DNA of 64,000 nt from Hyaloscypha bicolor E (GCF_002865645.1 NW_020194594.1:62001-126000), one strand, 5' to 3'; shown: positions 12,901-25,700, counted from the stretch's first letter. Notes: a model not told the origin generated them from the sequence alone. A program made the numbers and translations.

Positions 12901-13326
12901 GCTCGCTCCAAGCGCTAAAGGATTGTCTATATCTTCGAGGGGAAAATTGTCTCTTCTTGCAGCAGCCTCCGGTTGTTCTTCATTGTCGTCGCCGTCGTCA
13001 CCGAAAACGTCGGCCGGCGGTGCAGGGAGAGGATCTTCAGAGAATTGCCAATAGCTACATACTCTCCCGAATTTCCTACATCTCACGCAGCTGGGTTTCG
13101 TCTCATCACACTTCACTCTTCGTTTTCTGTACAGAAAGATCAACGATGAATCGCTATATTATATGATACGATAGGATGCATACCTGCAGGTATTACATCC
13201 TGCTTTGCCTGCCGTGCGCTTCTTAAGATCTGAGGGGGGTTGCATGATTGATCGTGATACAGGGGGAATATCATAGGACGACTCGTCTCCTTCTGGAGCG
13301 GGTTGGTCGTAAGAGAATGGAGGCAT
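9903..13326 (-). CDS. Zn2Cys6 protein with C-terminal membrane helices
   Basis: Modelled exons: 13184-13326, 11245-13126, 10937-11163, 10536-10876 and 9903-10485. The first splice joins the zinc cluster: Cys 44, 47, 54, 61, 64 and 71 with the spacing C-x2-C-x6-C-x6-C-x2-C-x6-C, the binuclear DNA-binding domain of fungal regulators. A short coiled coil (LSDLNEKVEELQAV region) and long low-complexity Ser/Pro/Glu segments follow. The last exon carries a GWGLHFVEGLNS motif and two hydrophobic helices that end the protein. Introns at 11164-11244, 10877-10936 (GTAAGT, CTGAC) and 10486-10535 (TACTGATG branch) have good signals. The frame shifts at a C10 run (12702-12711): the model is 3176 nt, one base short of 1058 codons plus stop. 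A weak 65-nt intron could also bridge it. If the model holds, this is a DNA-binding protein tethered to a membrane; otherwise it is two genes. Confidence 0.7.
12702..12711. other. C10 tract at a reading-frame break
   Basis: On the minus strand the frame from the zinc-cluster exon runs into a G10 run and reaches a stop at 12604. The neighbouring frame on the far side continues without a stop into the large downstream exon. Eleven or eight G would join the two frames, so this is either a homopolymer sequencing error or a real frameshift. Confidence 0.65.
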
Positions 13327-13597
13327 AGCTTCTGCCTCTGTGTGTCAGGAGAATTAATGTGCTGGAAGAATTGTTCTTAAAAGAGATAGTGGGAAGTGTT
13401 CAGCTGAAAGGCTTGTTCAGCCTCATCCCTCAGCCCCAAGAGATCGTGGATGGTGCATGCAAGTCTGCCAAGCTAGTCACACAGTGTCTCACAATGCACC
13501 AATAAAGACTAGATGGCGTCTTTCCCTTGTCACAAGGCCCAATTCTTGACAGAACTCGAATTTTTTCAAGCCATCCAGGTAACCAACTCCAGCCGGG

Positions 13598-15286
13598 CTA
13601 CCACACAACCACATCTTCCCTTGCTCGGATCTCTGCATCTGATGAATCTTCCCAGCCTTTCACGATATAGCTCACCAAGGCCCTCCGTCTGTCATGATCA
13701 AACTCAACATCGATATCTGAAATCCTTAGCGGTTTCGCCTCGCTCCCACCATCATCACTTCCCCTCTCTTCGATCTCCATTACACTCTCTGCGACTTGCG
13801 CCAAGAATGAACTATCCCAGAGACCCTCAAGTCTTCTCGACAGCCTCAACAACGAGATAGCCTTCCTTCGCAATATCTTATGACGACACCGCACTGCGAC
13901 AAAGAACAGTGGACCAAGAACACACCCATCAAGCGTGAAGCGAACCGTATCCCCACCCAACGACTCGTCGGCGGAAGAGTCAATAATATCCGTCACAAGG
14001 CAAATGATCTCCGAGAACTGCTTCTCATAATTACGGAAGACCTCTTCGTTATCCCTGTCGTTTTGGTGCTCTGGCATGAGACACATCGAGGCAACGAGAT
14101 GGCAGATCTTCATTGCGTTTGCTGCTTGTCTTCCCTTGGCATCTAAGTTACTGCCCGAGTGCTCCATGAAACGTTCGAAGGCTGCGAAAGATTGACTAAA
14201 TTTTGTCGAACATAGTTGAAGTGTCGCAGCGCGGGTGTCGCCGGCACGCACAGAAGTGTTCTCTTGCGGGGATTTGAGAGAGCAGAGGCAGAAATTCCAA
14301 ATTTGGTCTGCGATGCGTCTTGTTTCTTCGAGACTGGTACAGGGTGTGGGAATGTGTCGTACGGCTTTGAACGTGAGTTCTTCTAGCCTGGAATTTTTGG
14401 TGAGCTTGCGGTTCCAGAGTAATTGGTTTGCTTGTGTATCAAGTCGGGTGAAGATGAGAGCGAGGTCTTCGAGCGATGCGAACGAGTTATGGGAGTAGAG
14501 AAGGCGGGCAGGAGCCGATGGGTCCTTCTGGTCTTCTGGCTCAATCTCTGACAGTAATCGTAGGCCATAATTGAGGTGAACAAGGGCGGTAGCGAGGTGG
14601 CCGCGGAGAGACTGTTTGTGATCATCAGTTTCAAGTAGGTAAGGTTAACAGTTTACAACTCACTTCAAAGCATATGAAGAATATACAGCAAATAAGAACG
14701 ACTTCTGCAGTTGGTCTTTGATCCTTACTATAGAATCCCCTTAGATGTTGCATTGCCTTGACATACTGATTAAGTGTAAAATCACTTAGATGCTCGTCAT
14801 CCTCAACAACCTTATGAACTGTGGCACTACGTTCTTGTTGAAGAGCTGCAACTGCCACAGCTGCGTGCCAGATGGCCGGTTGAGAAACGCATGCTTGTAG
14901 CACTTCCTGGTTCCAGAAAGTGCATCCAAATAAACCGGATAATTGGAGAGTAGTCTTGGTGCAGAAAAACTGGAAATGATTGCTTTCTACCAAGGTTCCA
15001 GGAAATTGCCGGAGGGGGAGGCATACTGCAGCCGTTGCCACGTATGACCCAAATGCTGGGATTGTGCACCTTTTCCAATCACATTTTCTGCCCGTGCTCT
15101 TGCATCTGTGGCAACTTGGCTTTCCTTCGTCACATTTTACCCGTCTGGTCCTGGACGCAGGATCAACATATGAACAGCGGACGTAAGATGAGGGGGAACA
15201 TGCTTGCAAGTGAGGCACCCCGTGGTGACCTTGGGTTTGGAAGCTCTCGACCTTTTAGTGATCTCCTTCCCACCCTGCTTCGCCAT
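13598..15286 (-). CDS. Zn2Cys6 transcription factor
   Basis: Modelled exons 15204-15286, 14664-15150 and 13598-14611 give 527 residues. The N-terminus is basic and holds Cys 24, 27, 34, 41, 44 and 51, a complete Zn2Cys6 cluster typed GCLTCKTRRVKCDEGKPSC. The rest has the helical layout of fungal Zn2Cys6 regulators (fungal-specific transcription factor domain), including an LQQERSATVH segment and a Leu-rich middle. The first intron (15151-15203) lies inside the cluster and must use a GC donor (GCATGT) to keep it intact; the second (14612-14663) is GTGAGT with an ACTGATG branch. An in-frame upstream ATG at 15466 is possible, but I chose 15286 because the cluster then lies at the usual distance from the start. 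It lies 270 bp downstream of another Zn2Cys6 gene on the same strand. The target is unknown. Confidence 0.85.
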
Positions 15287-15972
15287 GCGGATGAAGTCGA
15301 AACCTCCCCTCTTCGGCGTAGACACTTCAACGAATCTCGCAAAGAGCGACAGACCCACCTCCCACGCTTGGGGTAGGAGCAAGAGTAAGACTCGGAGGGA
15401 TAAGTTGGAGGTGGACTGAGGGCTTAATTTGCATGAAGCAACTGGGAGAACGAAAAGGAGGCGCATCTGTTTTGATGTCTAGAGATCGAAATTCAGTCAC
15501 CTCAGCTGTAGCTTGCGGTGTGAAGCACGGACAGAAATAACATCCTGGTTCGCACCAATGATGATGCCTGGGCCCAGACAGACGGGAAGGACATTTGTCG
15601 ATCGTTTACGAACACACCAATCTCAGCGCTGCAAAAAATAAGCTTAAGATATTCTTCGGGGTAATATAACTCCGATTGACTTCGGAGATAAGACTGCCTG
15701 GAATTCTACCAAGAAGTTACGATGGGCAGAGAATAATTGTAAGCTCTCGGTAGCGATATTGTCGCGAGCATGACTTTGCTCGCAAAATGAGGCTGCGCAT
15801 CGGCGACATCAATAACGAGCAGACGCGTGATACGACAGTTCTGAGGTAGGCACTTTCATACAAGAATGTCGGTGCCCAAGTCAACTATGCATGAGTTGAG
15901 TTCCACCATCTCAATATTCTGTCATAGTTTTCTAAAACCCGGCAATCTCCTCTCGTTCACTTCCTAAGGAAA
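15287..15972. other. Divergent intergenic region
   Basis: This stretch separates the minus-strand Zn2Cys6 gene from the plus-strand DUF2306 gene, so it should hold both promoters. I see no clear TATA box, no repeat and no reading frame that looks coding. The possible longer 5' end of the Zn2Cys6 gene (to 15466) lies here. Confidence 0.5.
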
Positions 15973-17068
15973 ATGGCGTTGAAAATTTCTCACAATGTGT
16001 GGTGGAGAAAGGCATATCAAGCTGCTGGCTTTCGGAAGGGGTACAATTTTCCTCTCTGTAAGGCAAATATTCATTTCCTTAAACGCATTTAATAACTATG
16101 CAAGTTATTATTTTCGCGGGCTCAATGCTCGGCTTTTCTCTCGCGCGGATCAGCTACCTGAACATCGGTGGGAATGCATCCTCATCTTACAAAAAAGGCG
16201 CTGCGCCAGGAGAATGGTACTGGTATCGAGAAGGACTCGCTCGAGTCGGAATATCGATCCACCTTGGATGCATAATCCCAGCTGGAGTTCTCATGGTGGT
16301 ATGTCGATTCCGTACACTTATCACTTTGATGCTGATAATCCGGCTTCCCAGTGGCAATTCGTGCCTGTCATCCGCCACAAATTCATTCTTCTCCACCGCA
16401 TCAATGGCTACATTGTCATTGTCTTGGTCATGATCTCGAATACCGGTGCATTTCTCATCATTAGGCGATCGTTTGGTGGCACTTTACCAACTCAAGCAGC
16501 AATGGGCCTCCTCATCATTCTCAGCACTATCTCCATAGCAATGGCATATTATAACATCAAACGACTACAAATCGAGCAACACAGAGCTTGGATGTTGCGT
16601 GCGATGTTTTATCTTGGAGTCATCATCACTACTCGGATCATCATGGTGATCGCTGCTCAAGTGTCGACTGCAGTAGGCAAGTACTACGTACCCATGATTT
16701 GCGATGAAATTGTCTTTGTACAGGACTCACTAACACAAAACAATACAATGTATCCACAATGTAGCATTGCCAATATGTCAGTTGATGGGATGATTGCGGT
16801 TGCCGCAAACTTTGGGAGTGACAGGAAGGAGCAACTTCAAGCCAGCTTGGAACTGAACTTCGGCATGGCCGCGTGGCTTTCCATCTTTCTGCACACTATT
16901 GGTGTGGAGATCTACTTGAACCTGACACCTGCAGAAGGGGAACGTCTGAGAAGAGTTAGTTATGCAAAGCAATTGGAGGCTGGTATGAGGAATCCGGGAA
17001 GTGCGGGGTTGACGGTTGACAGGTGGGGGGATGCGGACGAGTGGATTGTGCCAGCAGAGGATACTTAG
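15973..17068 (+). CDS. DUF2306-type polytopic membrane protein
   Basis: Exons 15973-16057, 16105-16298 and 16352-17068 give 331 residues. Splice sites are consensus (GTAAGG; GTATGT with a GCTGAT branch) and joining them gives a continuous LMVWQFVPVIRHKFILLHR segment. The pattern of about seven membrane helices, the FVPVIRHK and LHRINGY motifs and the IEQHRAWMLRAM motif match the fungal DUF2306 family; the biochemical role is not established. The stop at 17066 is followed by 73 open codons in the same frame, but a decayed paralogue at 31885-32035 stops at the aligned position, which supports this end. Confidence 0.85.
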
Positions 17069-17657
17069 ACATTGCAGGAGTTGATAATGAGGCGCTTTGG
17101 TGGAAGTGGTGAGCATATCATCGACCTGGATAATTTGGAACACTCACAAGTGCTCAGTTCCCAGTTCTCTCCCGACGCACAAGCGGTTCTTTCAGACTCT
17201 AGGCACAATTGGACTCAGATGCAATATGCTTCTGTCGAGCGGATAGACGACATAATGTTGTTTGCTGAGAGCGAATGCGCAAACGTGTAATTTAAGCAAA
17301 ATGAAAGACTGGCAGGAAACGGCAGTTCAGTGGGTGATCTAAACTGTGTTTTAGCGTTCCTGGGGTACCGCGAGTTGAGGCCCTAAGCCCCTATTTCTAA
17401 GATAGGGGCCTTTTATCAAGCTCAGCAACTCGCGCCTGCTGTCGTAATGCTTAATTATTGCTTATTTTTTGTGCTGGTTATTGCAAAGGAGGGTTCCCCA
17501 GGTTAGGAATCTGGATGAGAAGTATTCTCGTTCAGTTATTTCACCGATAGAACATCATTTGAGGCAAATTTCACTTTCTGATTGACTGACTCGGAAATGA
17601 AGGAGTACGCAGAGACTGCAAGGGCCAAACTTACTCGACGAAATCATTACCGAACTA
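17069..17657. other. Convergent 3' intergenic region
   Basis: This lies between the DUF2306 gene and the HET gene on the other strand. It holds a 73-codon open stretch in frame with the DUF2306 stop (to 17290), judged not to be coding, and the hairpin repeat at 17369-17434. Nothing else is seen. Confidence 0.5.
17369..17434. repeat. Hairpin repeat, copy 1, with terminal inverted repeats
   Basis: CGCGAGTTG at 17369-17377 is exactly inverted at 17426-17434, and inside them CCCCTAT (17388-17394) pairs with ATAGGGG (17402-17408). A CAAGCTCAGCAACTCG segment at the right end is shared, with one change, with a second copy near 27540. The 66-bp unit could be a very small MITE-like element or a solo end of a larger transposon. 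Confidence 0.55.
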
Positions 17658-19823
17658 TCACACCAAGTTGAACTCATGCGCCGTTACCTTGTCCCCATCT
17701 CTCATCGCTAAAGCTTCGCCGTCCATGAAACCATGCCAATAGCACTCCCCAATAAATTGAAACTCGTTAGGTCGTGCTGTCTTGCGCAGAATAACTGATA
17801 CACTACACCCCATCAGGACATAAATCATGTCATTCTCTTGCGTTTGCTCTGTAGCCGCGCCCATCTGCTTCCTCTCGGACATGATGAGGCGGCGACCTTG
17901 TGTTCCAGCATCCAAAGCCTTACACAATCTTTCGAGCGTCTCGATACCTTCCTGATCTGGGATACACGAGCGTGCAAAGTGTTCCGAAAGCTCCTCCTCA
18001 CTGCAACGAGTTTCTTTGGCTATTCGACCACAAAGAAGTGTAAGAAAATATTTGTAGTTTAGACCAAGCGTACCATCTCTTTGGTCGTTCGCATTGCCGA
18101 TCATAGCTCGAAGTCGACCTAATTTGTCCGGGTTACGAGCCCAAAAAGTGGCTCGATTTGAGTTTTGATAGAACTCGGCGTATATTGCCACGAGATCTGA
18201 GACGTTACCAACCGTTTGAGCTTCTTCTGGTGCCCATTCTTGACTCTGAATGAACTTGGCCGACCATAGTCTCTCACGCAGAGCAAAAGTTTCTGTCTGG
18301 AGGTCCTGACCTGGCACCAAGATATCTGACAATACAGAAACATTGCCCAGAAAGATTCCAGTAACGATTAGAGTTTGCCACTCCCGTGTAACGTGGAAGG
18401 GATGCTCTGGTAGCGCATGCTTCTCAGATTCCGAGGCGCGGTAGATGATGTTCTCGCCATTTGCGTTCACCAAGCTGCTTGCCTCCAAGCCGAAATGACG
18501 AAAATCAGGAACCCAAGATGGCAGTTCAGAAAGTCTACCAAGTAGCTGATGGCCACATATCACGTCCAGGGATTCTCCTGTGGAAATTATATGACGTGCA
18601 ACGTTGGCGTAGACCTCTGCGACTGGCTTCATGTAATCTGGCTTAAGCAAAGGATTTTGCTCATCCTTCATGAGTCCATGGAGGCCATAGATCCTATCCC
18701 TTGGATTTTCCGAGTTTCTACCAGCGGACAATGCAAGAAGGACTCTTAACGGTAGTCGTTGTCCATTGTTGAACTTTGAATTGATCTCAAAGAGTGTGGT
18801 GATCTTTTCAAAACTAAGGTGGCGGATGTTGAAGGTTCGCTGAAGGTAGTAAAATACCAAAAGCAAATCTTCAAGATTCACCTCTAGCACCTCCACCAGG
18901 CCACGATTGGCTACACACAGTTCTTGCAGTGTCCACATCCTATCGAAGTATTGAGTGTCCGAGAATAGGACTTTATCAAGTAGTGTTGCCATTGCTTGGA
19001 AATCTTCACCTTGGACTAGTTTGAGTTGTCTTTCGTTTGGCGACCAGGACTTTATTTCTTCCATACGTTGAAGATATTCATCTTCCCTGACTCTCTGGTC
19101 ATTCAAATGATCACTCAGTGAATTGTACTCCACGTCGAGACCAATTTGCATTCCTCTGAGCAGACCCATGCCACCTTTGAATGCCCCCTTTAGTAATAGT
19201 CTCTCAGATTCATTGCGGATGAATTTTGCCAAAGGCTGTTTCCTTTCACCCCTGTCTCGAGCTTTGGTTTCGATGCCCGTCACTTCACGGCCCCATTTGT
19301 CTCCCTTTGTTACATAACCTTCGTTTACGAGGTTACTAATGAACAGCTCTAAGCGATTAATCTCATCGGTTTTATCGCCAAGCCAGACAAGTACAGACAC
19401 TGCGAGATGGTAGATATCGCGCATGAGAGGCACCTGTGCTGATTTCTCGTCATCGTCTGCCTGATTGATGCAAATGGCATCGACCTAGAATCGAATAGAC
19501 GCGGGCACAAAAGAGCGGTATGAATGCAAGGCCGCATAGAGGGTCGCTGTGATGGGGAATCGCCTATTATCGAGGATAATTTCATGACTTGGATGCCGAT
19601 CAGGGCCCGTGCCCCATACATATGACAAGGCAAAGTAGCCGGGTAGTTGTAGATGTTTGCTGAGCCTGGCTACACGGCTTCCGTCTCGTGGAGGAATCTT
19701 GTACACGGATAAGCTTCCTGTGAGGACAGATCCATTGTCGTGAGTGGTGTCCAGTTTGAGCAAACGTATCTGCCGGGAAGGATCTTCAAGGGTTTCATAT
19801 TGGTATGTGTGTGATATCGACAT
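17658..19823 (-). CDS. HET-domain protein gene with one in-frame TAG
   Basis: A single reading frame of 722 codons from ATG at 19823. The N-terminal HET (heterokaryon incompatibility) domain shows YFALSYVWG near residue 62, then VDAICINQ near 114-121, then MRDIYHLAVSVLVWLG. The central part has the PRDRIYGLHGLM motif usual in HET proteins, and a long C-terminal region follows. The codon just before VDAICINQ, where the family has a conserved Trp, is TAG (19485-19487). The rest of the frame is intact on both sides, so this is the only visible lesion. HET proteins trigger growth arrest or cell death when incompatible strains fuse; this copy is probably silenced or very recently dead. Translation restarting after the TAG would lack the start of the domain. 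Confidence 0.8.
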
Positions 19824-20269
19824 TGTACTTCCCTTCAACGTGTACAAACGGCAATATGGCGCGACTGCAGCGAGCGAAAGAACATAAAGCTATCGTGATA
19901 GGAAATAAGGAATGGCACAGAACTTTGCGATGGTAGTCAGCAAACTTATTTTAGCGCCTATGTTCAGATCCGAACCTATAGGGTTATGACGGGAACGCGA
20001 TACAGAGGCGCAGCATTTCTACTCAAGTGGGGTATGCGCTCTTAATTAACGGCGCCTCCAGGCTGATGCGGATCGAAACGAGGAACGGGGAGGAGAATTG
20101 TAATCAGTGTGAGGATGTGGGTAGCCTGGAAATGACGGCGTTTTTGTTTGTTGAGAGCGAGTGTGTGTTGAAATGATGAAATGAAACAAATTTTGTAGGG
20201 GTAGAGGTTGATTTCGCGTTTCTTGGTAAAAGCAACTTGTAAAAACCAGAGAATTTTATTTATTCGCAT
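19824..20269. other. Upstream region of the HET gene
   Basis: Likely promoter and 5' region of the HET gene. Composition is ordinary up to about 20270, where the AT-rich block starts. A 75-codon minus frame (20042-20269) shows no recognisable features. No motif is called. Confidence 0.4.
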
Positions 20270-22050
20270 TGTTTCCGGCTTTTACCCGATTTTAACCCTC
20301 TGATATCTTCCAATAGTTATAAAAAGTAAATTAAAATACTCATTTAAGCTAGGGCTATTAAGATTATTAAAGGGTTATATTTCTAAGACTTAAAAGTAAG
20401 TTATAAAAGATACTTTAAAAAATAAGCTATAACTTATAAAAGGGCAAACAGAAAATTTGTTTCTGCTATTTTCACTTATAAAAATTAAAAATTTCTTTAA
20501 AATGCTCGTATTATAACTAATTCTTATTTAATTTACTATTATATATACTAGAATTAGAGTTATAAGGTAATAACTTCCCCTAGTAAATTACCTTATTTAA
20601 TACTTATTACTTTATTTTAAACTACTATAACTTTTTTATTCCTGAACTATTATATAATAGCAAATATTAGATTGAATTTAATAGCCCAATTGGGCCAATA
20701 TTTGAGTCATATAAGATTATATTCCCTAATTAGAACTTATACTTTTATATATCTAGTAAAATACTAGATAATATATATAAAGAAATATAAAGCTTTAAAA
20801 ATGAATATTAATTAGTTTATTATAAAAGCTAGCTCTTGGAATTAGTTATACTTATATACTTTATTTTATATCTTAGATTCTATTCTTATCTTAGCTACTT
20901 ATATAATACTTTATTATTAAATACCTTATATTTATTATAAAACTAGTATTTTCAAATAACTTAGAGTTTTCTTTTTTAATTTAGTAATTTCTAGCTTTAA
21001 TCTAAGCCTTTTTAATAGCTTGAATTCTTATAAACTTGGAATTCGAACTAGTATTATAAATCGGTAATAATATATTAAATTAAATAGTTTCCCTAAATAT
21101 AAAAAGAAGAATCTAAAAAAAGAAATTAAATCTAGGCCTTATATAATTATTTATATTTTATATAAGGCTATTAATATAGTAATATAAGTATTTAGAGATT
21201 TTAAGTATTTAATTTCTTTATAAATCTCAATTTATTATATTAGTATATAATAGTAAATATTAATAAGTATAAAACGTATATAAAATAAGAAGTAAATTTT
21301 AATTTTAAATTTTAATATATAAATTAAAAAGTTTATTTTACTTATAAGAAAATTAATTTATATTTTATTAAAATTTGCTTTTAGATATATTTTATTTATT
21401 TTTAGAGAAATAAACAAAAATTAATATTAATAAATATTATAATAAAATCTTAATTATAATTTAAATATATTTAATTACTTGAATTTGTTTTATATTATAT
21501 GAATTATAAAATAAGAAATAATTATATATATATAATTTCTAAGATTAGTAACTTTAAGCTAATAGAAATAAATAATAAATATTTTCAGAAAAGCATATTA
21601 TTAATTCCTTGAATTAATAGTATTATATAATAATTCAGGAAACAATATTACTTTAATATAACTTATTTTAATTATATTAAAGTAATAGCTATAATAAGAA
21701 AATATATATTATAAAGAACTATATTATACTAAGAATTTAATTAAGGCTTGTAAAAGCTTCTTTTAATAAATAAAGAATTAGTATATATAATTATATAATT
21801 TACTTATTTAAAAATAAATATAGGAATTAAAAATGCTATTAATATATTATAATTAAGCTTTACTATTTTGCAAAATAAAGTAGCTTCTTTAATATATATA
21901 ACCTCTTATAAAATCTAGACTTTATTAAACTAGATATAAGTAAAGAATTCTATAATAAGTCTCTATTAATATATATTTAGTAAGGGTATAATAGGATTTA
22001 TATAAAAAGATAATCTAGAATTATTAAATAAAAAGATAAGCAGTATTATT
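20270..22050. repeat. Second AT-rich RIP-degraded block
   Basis: About 1.8 kb of very AT-rich DNA with CA and TG strongly reduced and no usable reading frame. It separates the HET gene from the NLR gene. It most likely represents one or more old transposon copies, but no end repeats or target duplication could be identified by eye. Confidence 0.8.
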
Positions 22051-22751
22051 GCGGATTCTTGCCGGGCTTTCCCAGAGGCCTATATAATAGTAAAGATCAA
22101 AATAATAGCCTCTTGTACATTATTATCCTCTTTTCCAAGCCATATAATAACTCGATTCGCATTCGAATAGATGTCACCCATGACTCCAACTTGCTCGCCT
22201 CACTCCTTAATGTTCCCTTGATCTATACAGAGGGCATTGTTCGGCAGGAAAGGAGCCAGCAAGTGGCCCACCCCGGTCAGATCCTCGGGCCCGCCAAGGT
22301 TTATGCTCGGCACCTAGTAGGCTACAATAAACCCTAACTGAGCATAATCGAATAAAGGCTCGCCTGAATTCCTTCCTCCGTGATGCCGCATCTTTATCGC
22401 CAACCGAATAGCCATTCGACATCTATAAGAATAACGCACTATTGTCCCTATCGCGTATCAGGTCGTTTATCATACCTTTGCCAAGTCAATAGCAGGCCGA
22501 TTTATAGGGAATGCCTTATTCCTAATAGCCACTACCTCACAGGGAATAAGAATAAGAGATTTCTAGACCTTAAGAAGCATCTCGTCTCGCGTTAAAGTTA
22601 CTCTACTTGAAAGCTTCAAAGCACCGTGGTATTAATGCGAAGATAAATAAAAAGCTAAGGGAATGAAAGAAACCAGTTGCATCTCCTTATACTTGATCTC
22701 TTTTCCTCAAAAGTCCTACTAAAGGAACAACAACGAGATATATAGATAGGC
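22051..22751. other. Less degraded repeat-like stretch
   Basis: Composition is intermediate, with CA and TG present again. Frames of 92 codons (22059-22337, plus) and 71 codons show no known domain. It may be a younger transposon fragment attached to the AT-rich block or the old 3' flank of the NLR gene. Confidence 0.35.
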
Positions 22752-25700
22752 CTATAATCGTTTTTTTTTACTTTCTCTTCCATCATTTGACACGCTAGCA
22801 CCGCTGGAAAACATTATAGTATCCGATCGAGCATGTTTCTTACTTTGGTAAGGCGGAAAAGCAAAGGCATAGGGGTCGTCTTGTTTGCGTGCCTCTGCTA
22901 TGCGGTACTGACTTCTCATCGAACCATAGCAATTCCCGTTAGCCGCCATGTTGGCGCCAGACACGTAGTGTGTTGGTATATCTGTGCTGTGCTGACGACT
23001 GCTTGAATTTGGATCATGGTGGATGAGCCCTTGGATCCTGGCTATTTCCCTCTGAGCCAATTGAGTCCTCTCATGTGTCACACCAAAGCTGCTCAGCGAG
23101 ATCTTATACCTGCTTTCACAGTATTTCAGTGCTTCGATGTAGTGTCCCTGGCTCTCCTGGCTCACACCCAGATAGCTAATACAGTTCAGCGCTTCGAGTG
23201 GGTAAATTTCTCCACCATGGGTGTTGAAGAAACGAAGTGCGCGTTTAAGGTATGCATCAGCGTCCTCGAAATAAGCTTGTTTCATCAATACAAGGCCATA
23301 ATTATAGACGATATTTGCCGTTTGATGATGATCTGGCCCATACATCTTCTCACATAGGTCCATCACCCGTTGACTTATATGCCTAGCCTCCTTCAGCCCA
23401 GTCGGCTGACCAATCATCATTAGTGTGACAGCAAGATCATGAAGGTTGTTAAAAACCCTAGGATGTTCAGGGCCGTACTTATTCGTAAGTGATATGTCGA
23501 GGTTACGTTGGATTCGAATAGCATCGTCGTAACGTCGAGTATCTCCCAGGACCTTCGAAAGAGAATTTTCGCCCAGAAGTCGCGCTCGTTCAGCTTCTTC
23601 GCCATCAAAGTTTTTGAGTTCTCTAAGAGCAATTCTAGCTTCTGATTCGGCTTCGGGGTACCTTTTTTGAATCCGTAAAATACCACTCAGGAAAATCTTT
23701 GCCTTATAAATTTTGACGTCCTGTGAGCCGAAAACTCTGGAATAAGAATCGATAGCTGAACAGTAAACCTTCTCCGCTCGTTCATATTGCTTCAAATCCT
23801 GAAAACAGTGTCCTTGTTCGCATAATGCATCGATGGTTGTAGGGTCGTCATTGCCAAGGTTTGTGCGAAGGGTCGTCAATGCAAGGGTTATATATTTGTC
23901 GGCTCTTTGGAGTTGTCCTTTCCTCCTCAAGTACGCTGATGCTGCTGTCAAAAGTATTCCAAGTTTACCCGCCGGTAGGTTTGAATTCATTTTGTATTCC
24001 GCCATAGCCTGAACATGTGGCAGAAGTTCAGCTGAGAGTTCCCAGGACTCGTATTCCTCCAAAGGAAAGACGCTCACGAGGAAATCGAGGGCGTTGGTGG
24101 CCCACTTGTCAGCAATGCCAAGATCTTCAAGCCGATATTGAATGAACTTCTGCACTAGGCGGTGAAGTGTGTACCTTTGGCCTCTGGGCCCCTCTGAAAC
24201 AGTTAAAAACGAATAGGACAAGAGAGTGGAAATTGACATTGCCAGATAGTAGTTCTTATTGGCCTTTTCTTCCTGATAACCAATCGAATTGGAATCTGGT
24301 CCAAGAAGAAGATCGTGGGGTATGTCTTGCCGATTATAACAAGACATTAGTCGAAGCAGGTCGGCAGCCTTGGGCTCCTGTTCTTCCAGCTGCTTCATTG
24401 TAATTATCCATGTCCTAAAAACAGGATTGTTCCCTTTATAATCTCGTGTCTTGTCCCGGAAATCGTGCAAGAGGGGCCCAGAAGACGACACAGATCCTTC
24501 GGCCTCAAAGTTCGTCAAGTATTGCGTAATCGACCACGATTTATGTCGTATGAAACTAGCCGCCTGTACAATTGCAAGTGGCAAACGGTCGAGTGTAGTA
24601 ATCAGGCGTGTCAGATCATTGTCGCTGAACGCCTCATTTTTAAACTTACTCTTGAGAAGGGATTTGAGATCCTCCTCATCCATTTCGCTTACTTTAATAA
24701 CTTGCCCCTCGCCAGTCAATCTTAGTGCATCATCTTTTGTTCTGGTCGTATAAAGAATGAATCCATTCAGGCCGCGTGGAATATATTTTGCAAGGCCTTC
24801 ACGATCAGTAGAATCATTTTGGATAGACGTTTCTGAATAATTGGCCTTCGATGTTCCCCATAGAGTTGTTGAGTCGTCCGCATTATCAATTATCATAGCC
24901 CAGTTTGATCTCTTTTCCAGGGCTGTCTTGACAAGAGCTAAGACATCGACAGTTGATCCATGAAAACCAGGCAGTTGCAATCGTCTCGCAATTCCTAAGT
25001 AATCCTGTTCAAATCTCTCCTTACTGCCTCCGAAAACCCAGAAGATGAGAGTTTCCGGATTTCTTTCCAGCAGGTTGTAGGCATATTCCACAGCAATCTG
25101 AGATTTCCTGATATCGTTACTATTGATGGTAGACAGATGACAGGGGGAAAACCCTACCCGATCCCACCAAGGCCGTAGAGCGCCACTTCCCGATCCATAG
25201 GATGTCTGCTGAAGTCGTCCAGTAAAACTTGCAAAATATTTTGTTGCCCCACAAAATCGAAGTTTCGTTGGAAGGGAAAGTAGGGGGCCTGAGCTGATCG
25301 CACTTGAGTAACAATCGTTCACATATGGAGAAGTATACTTACTAGCTTTGGCAAGTGAATTTTTAGGCAAACATTGCCTGATTTCGGAGAAAATAAGCTT
25401 CAATCCCTGATCACCAGTGGAAGCATGTCTACAGAGCGCTTTGTGGTCATATCCTGGCATAAGAATCTTTCGTTCTAAGGGAGAGCCTAGATGAGCGCTT
25501 TGGTCGTCGACAACCTTCAAAGTCAGATAAAGCAACTAAATAACTGGACAGTCGACTCACTCTCTCATTTAGTCCCAATGTCTTCTTGCCTTCGACAAAC
25601 GATATAATCTTGATATCGGCTGCATGTTTCTTGAAATCCTCAGCCGCAGCCGCCAATTCAGGAGAGTGCTTTTCCAAGGTTCCCAGAAGATCGGATCGCA

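Noticed and set aside
17072..17290. 73 open codons in frame after the DUF2306 stop, as a readthrough or lost C-terminal extension
   Set aside because: The decayed paralogue at 31885-32035 ends at the aligned residue (ES then TGA versus DT then TAG), so the stop at 17066 is the natural end.
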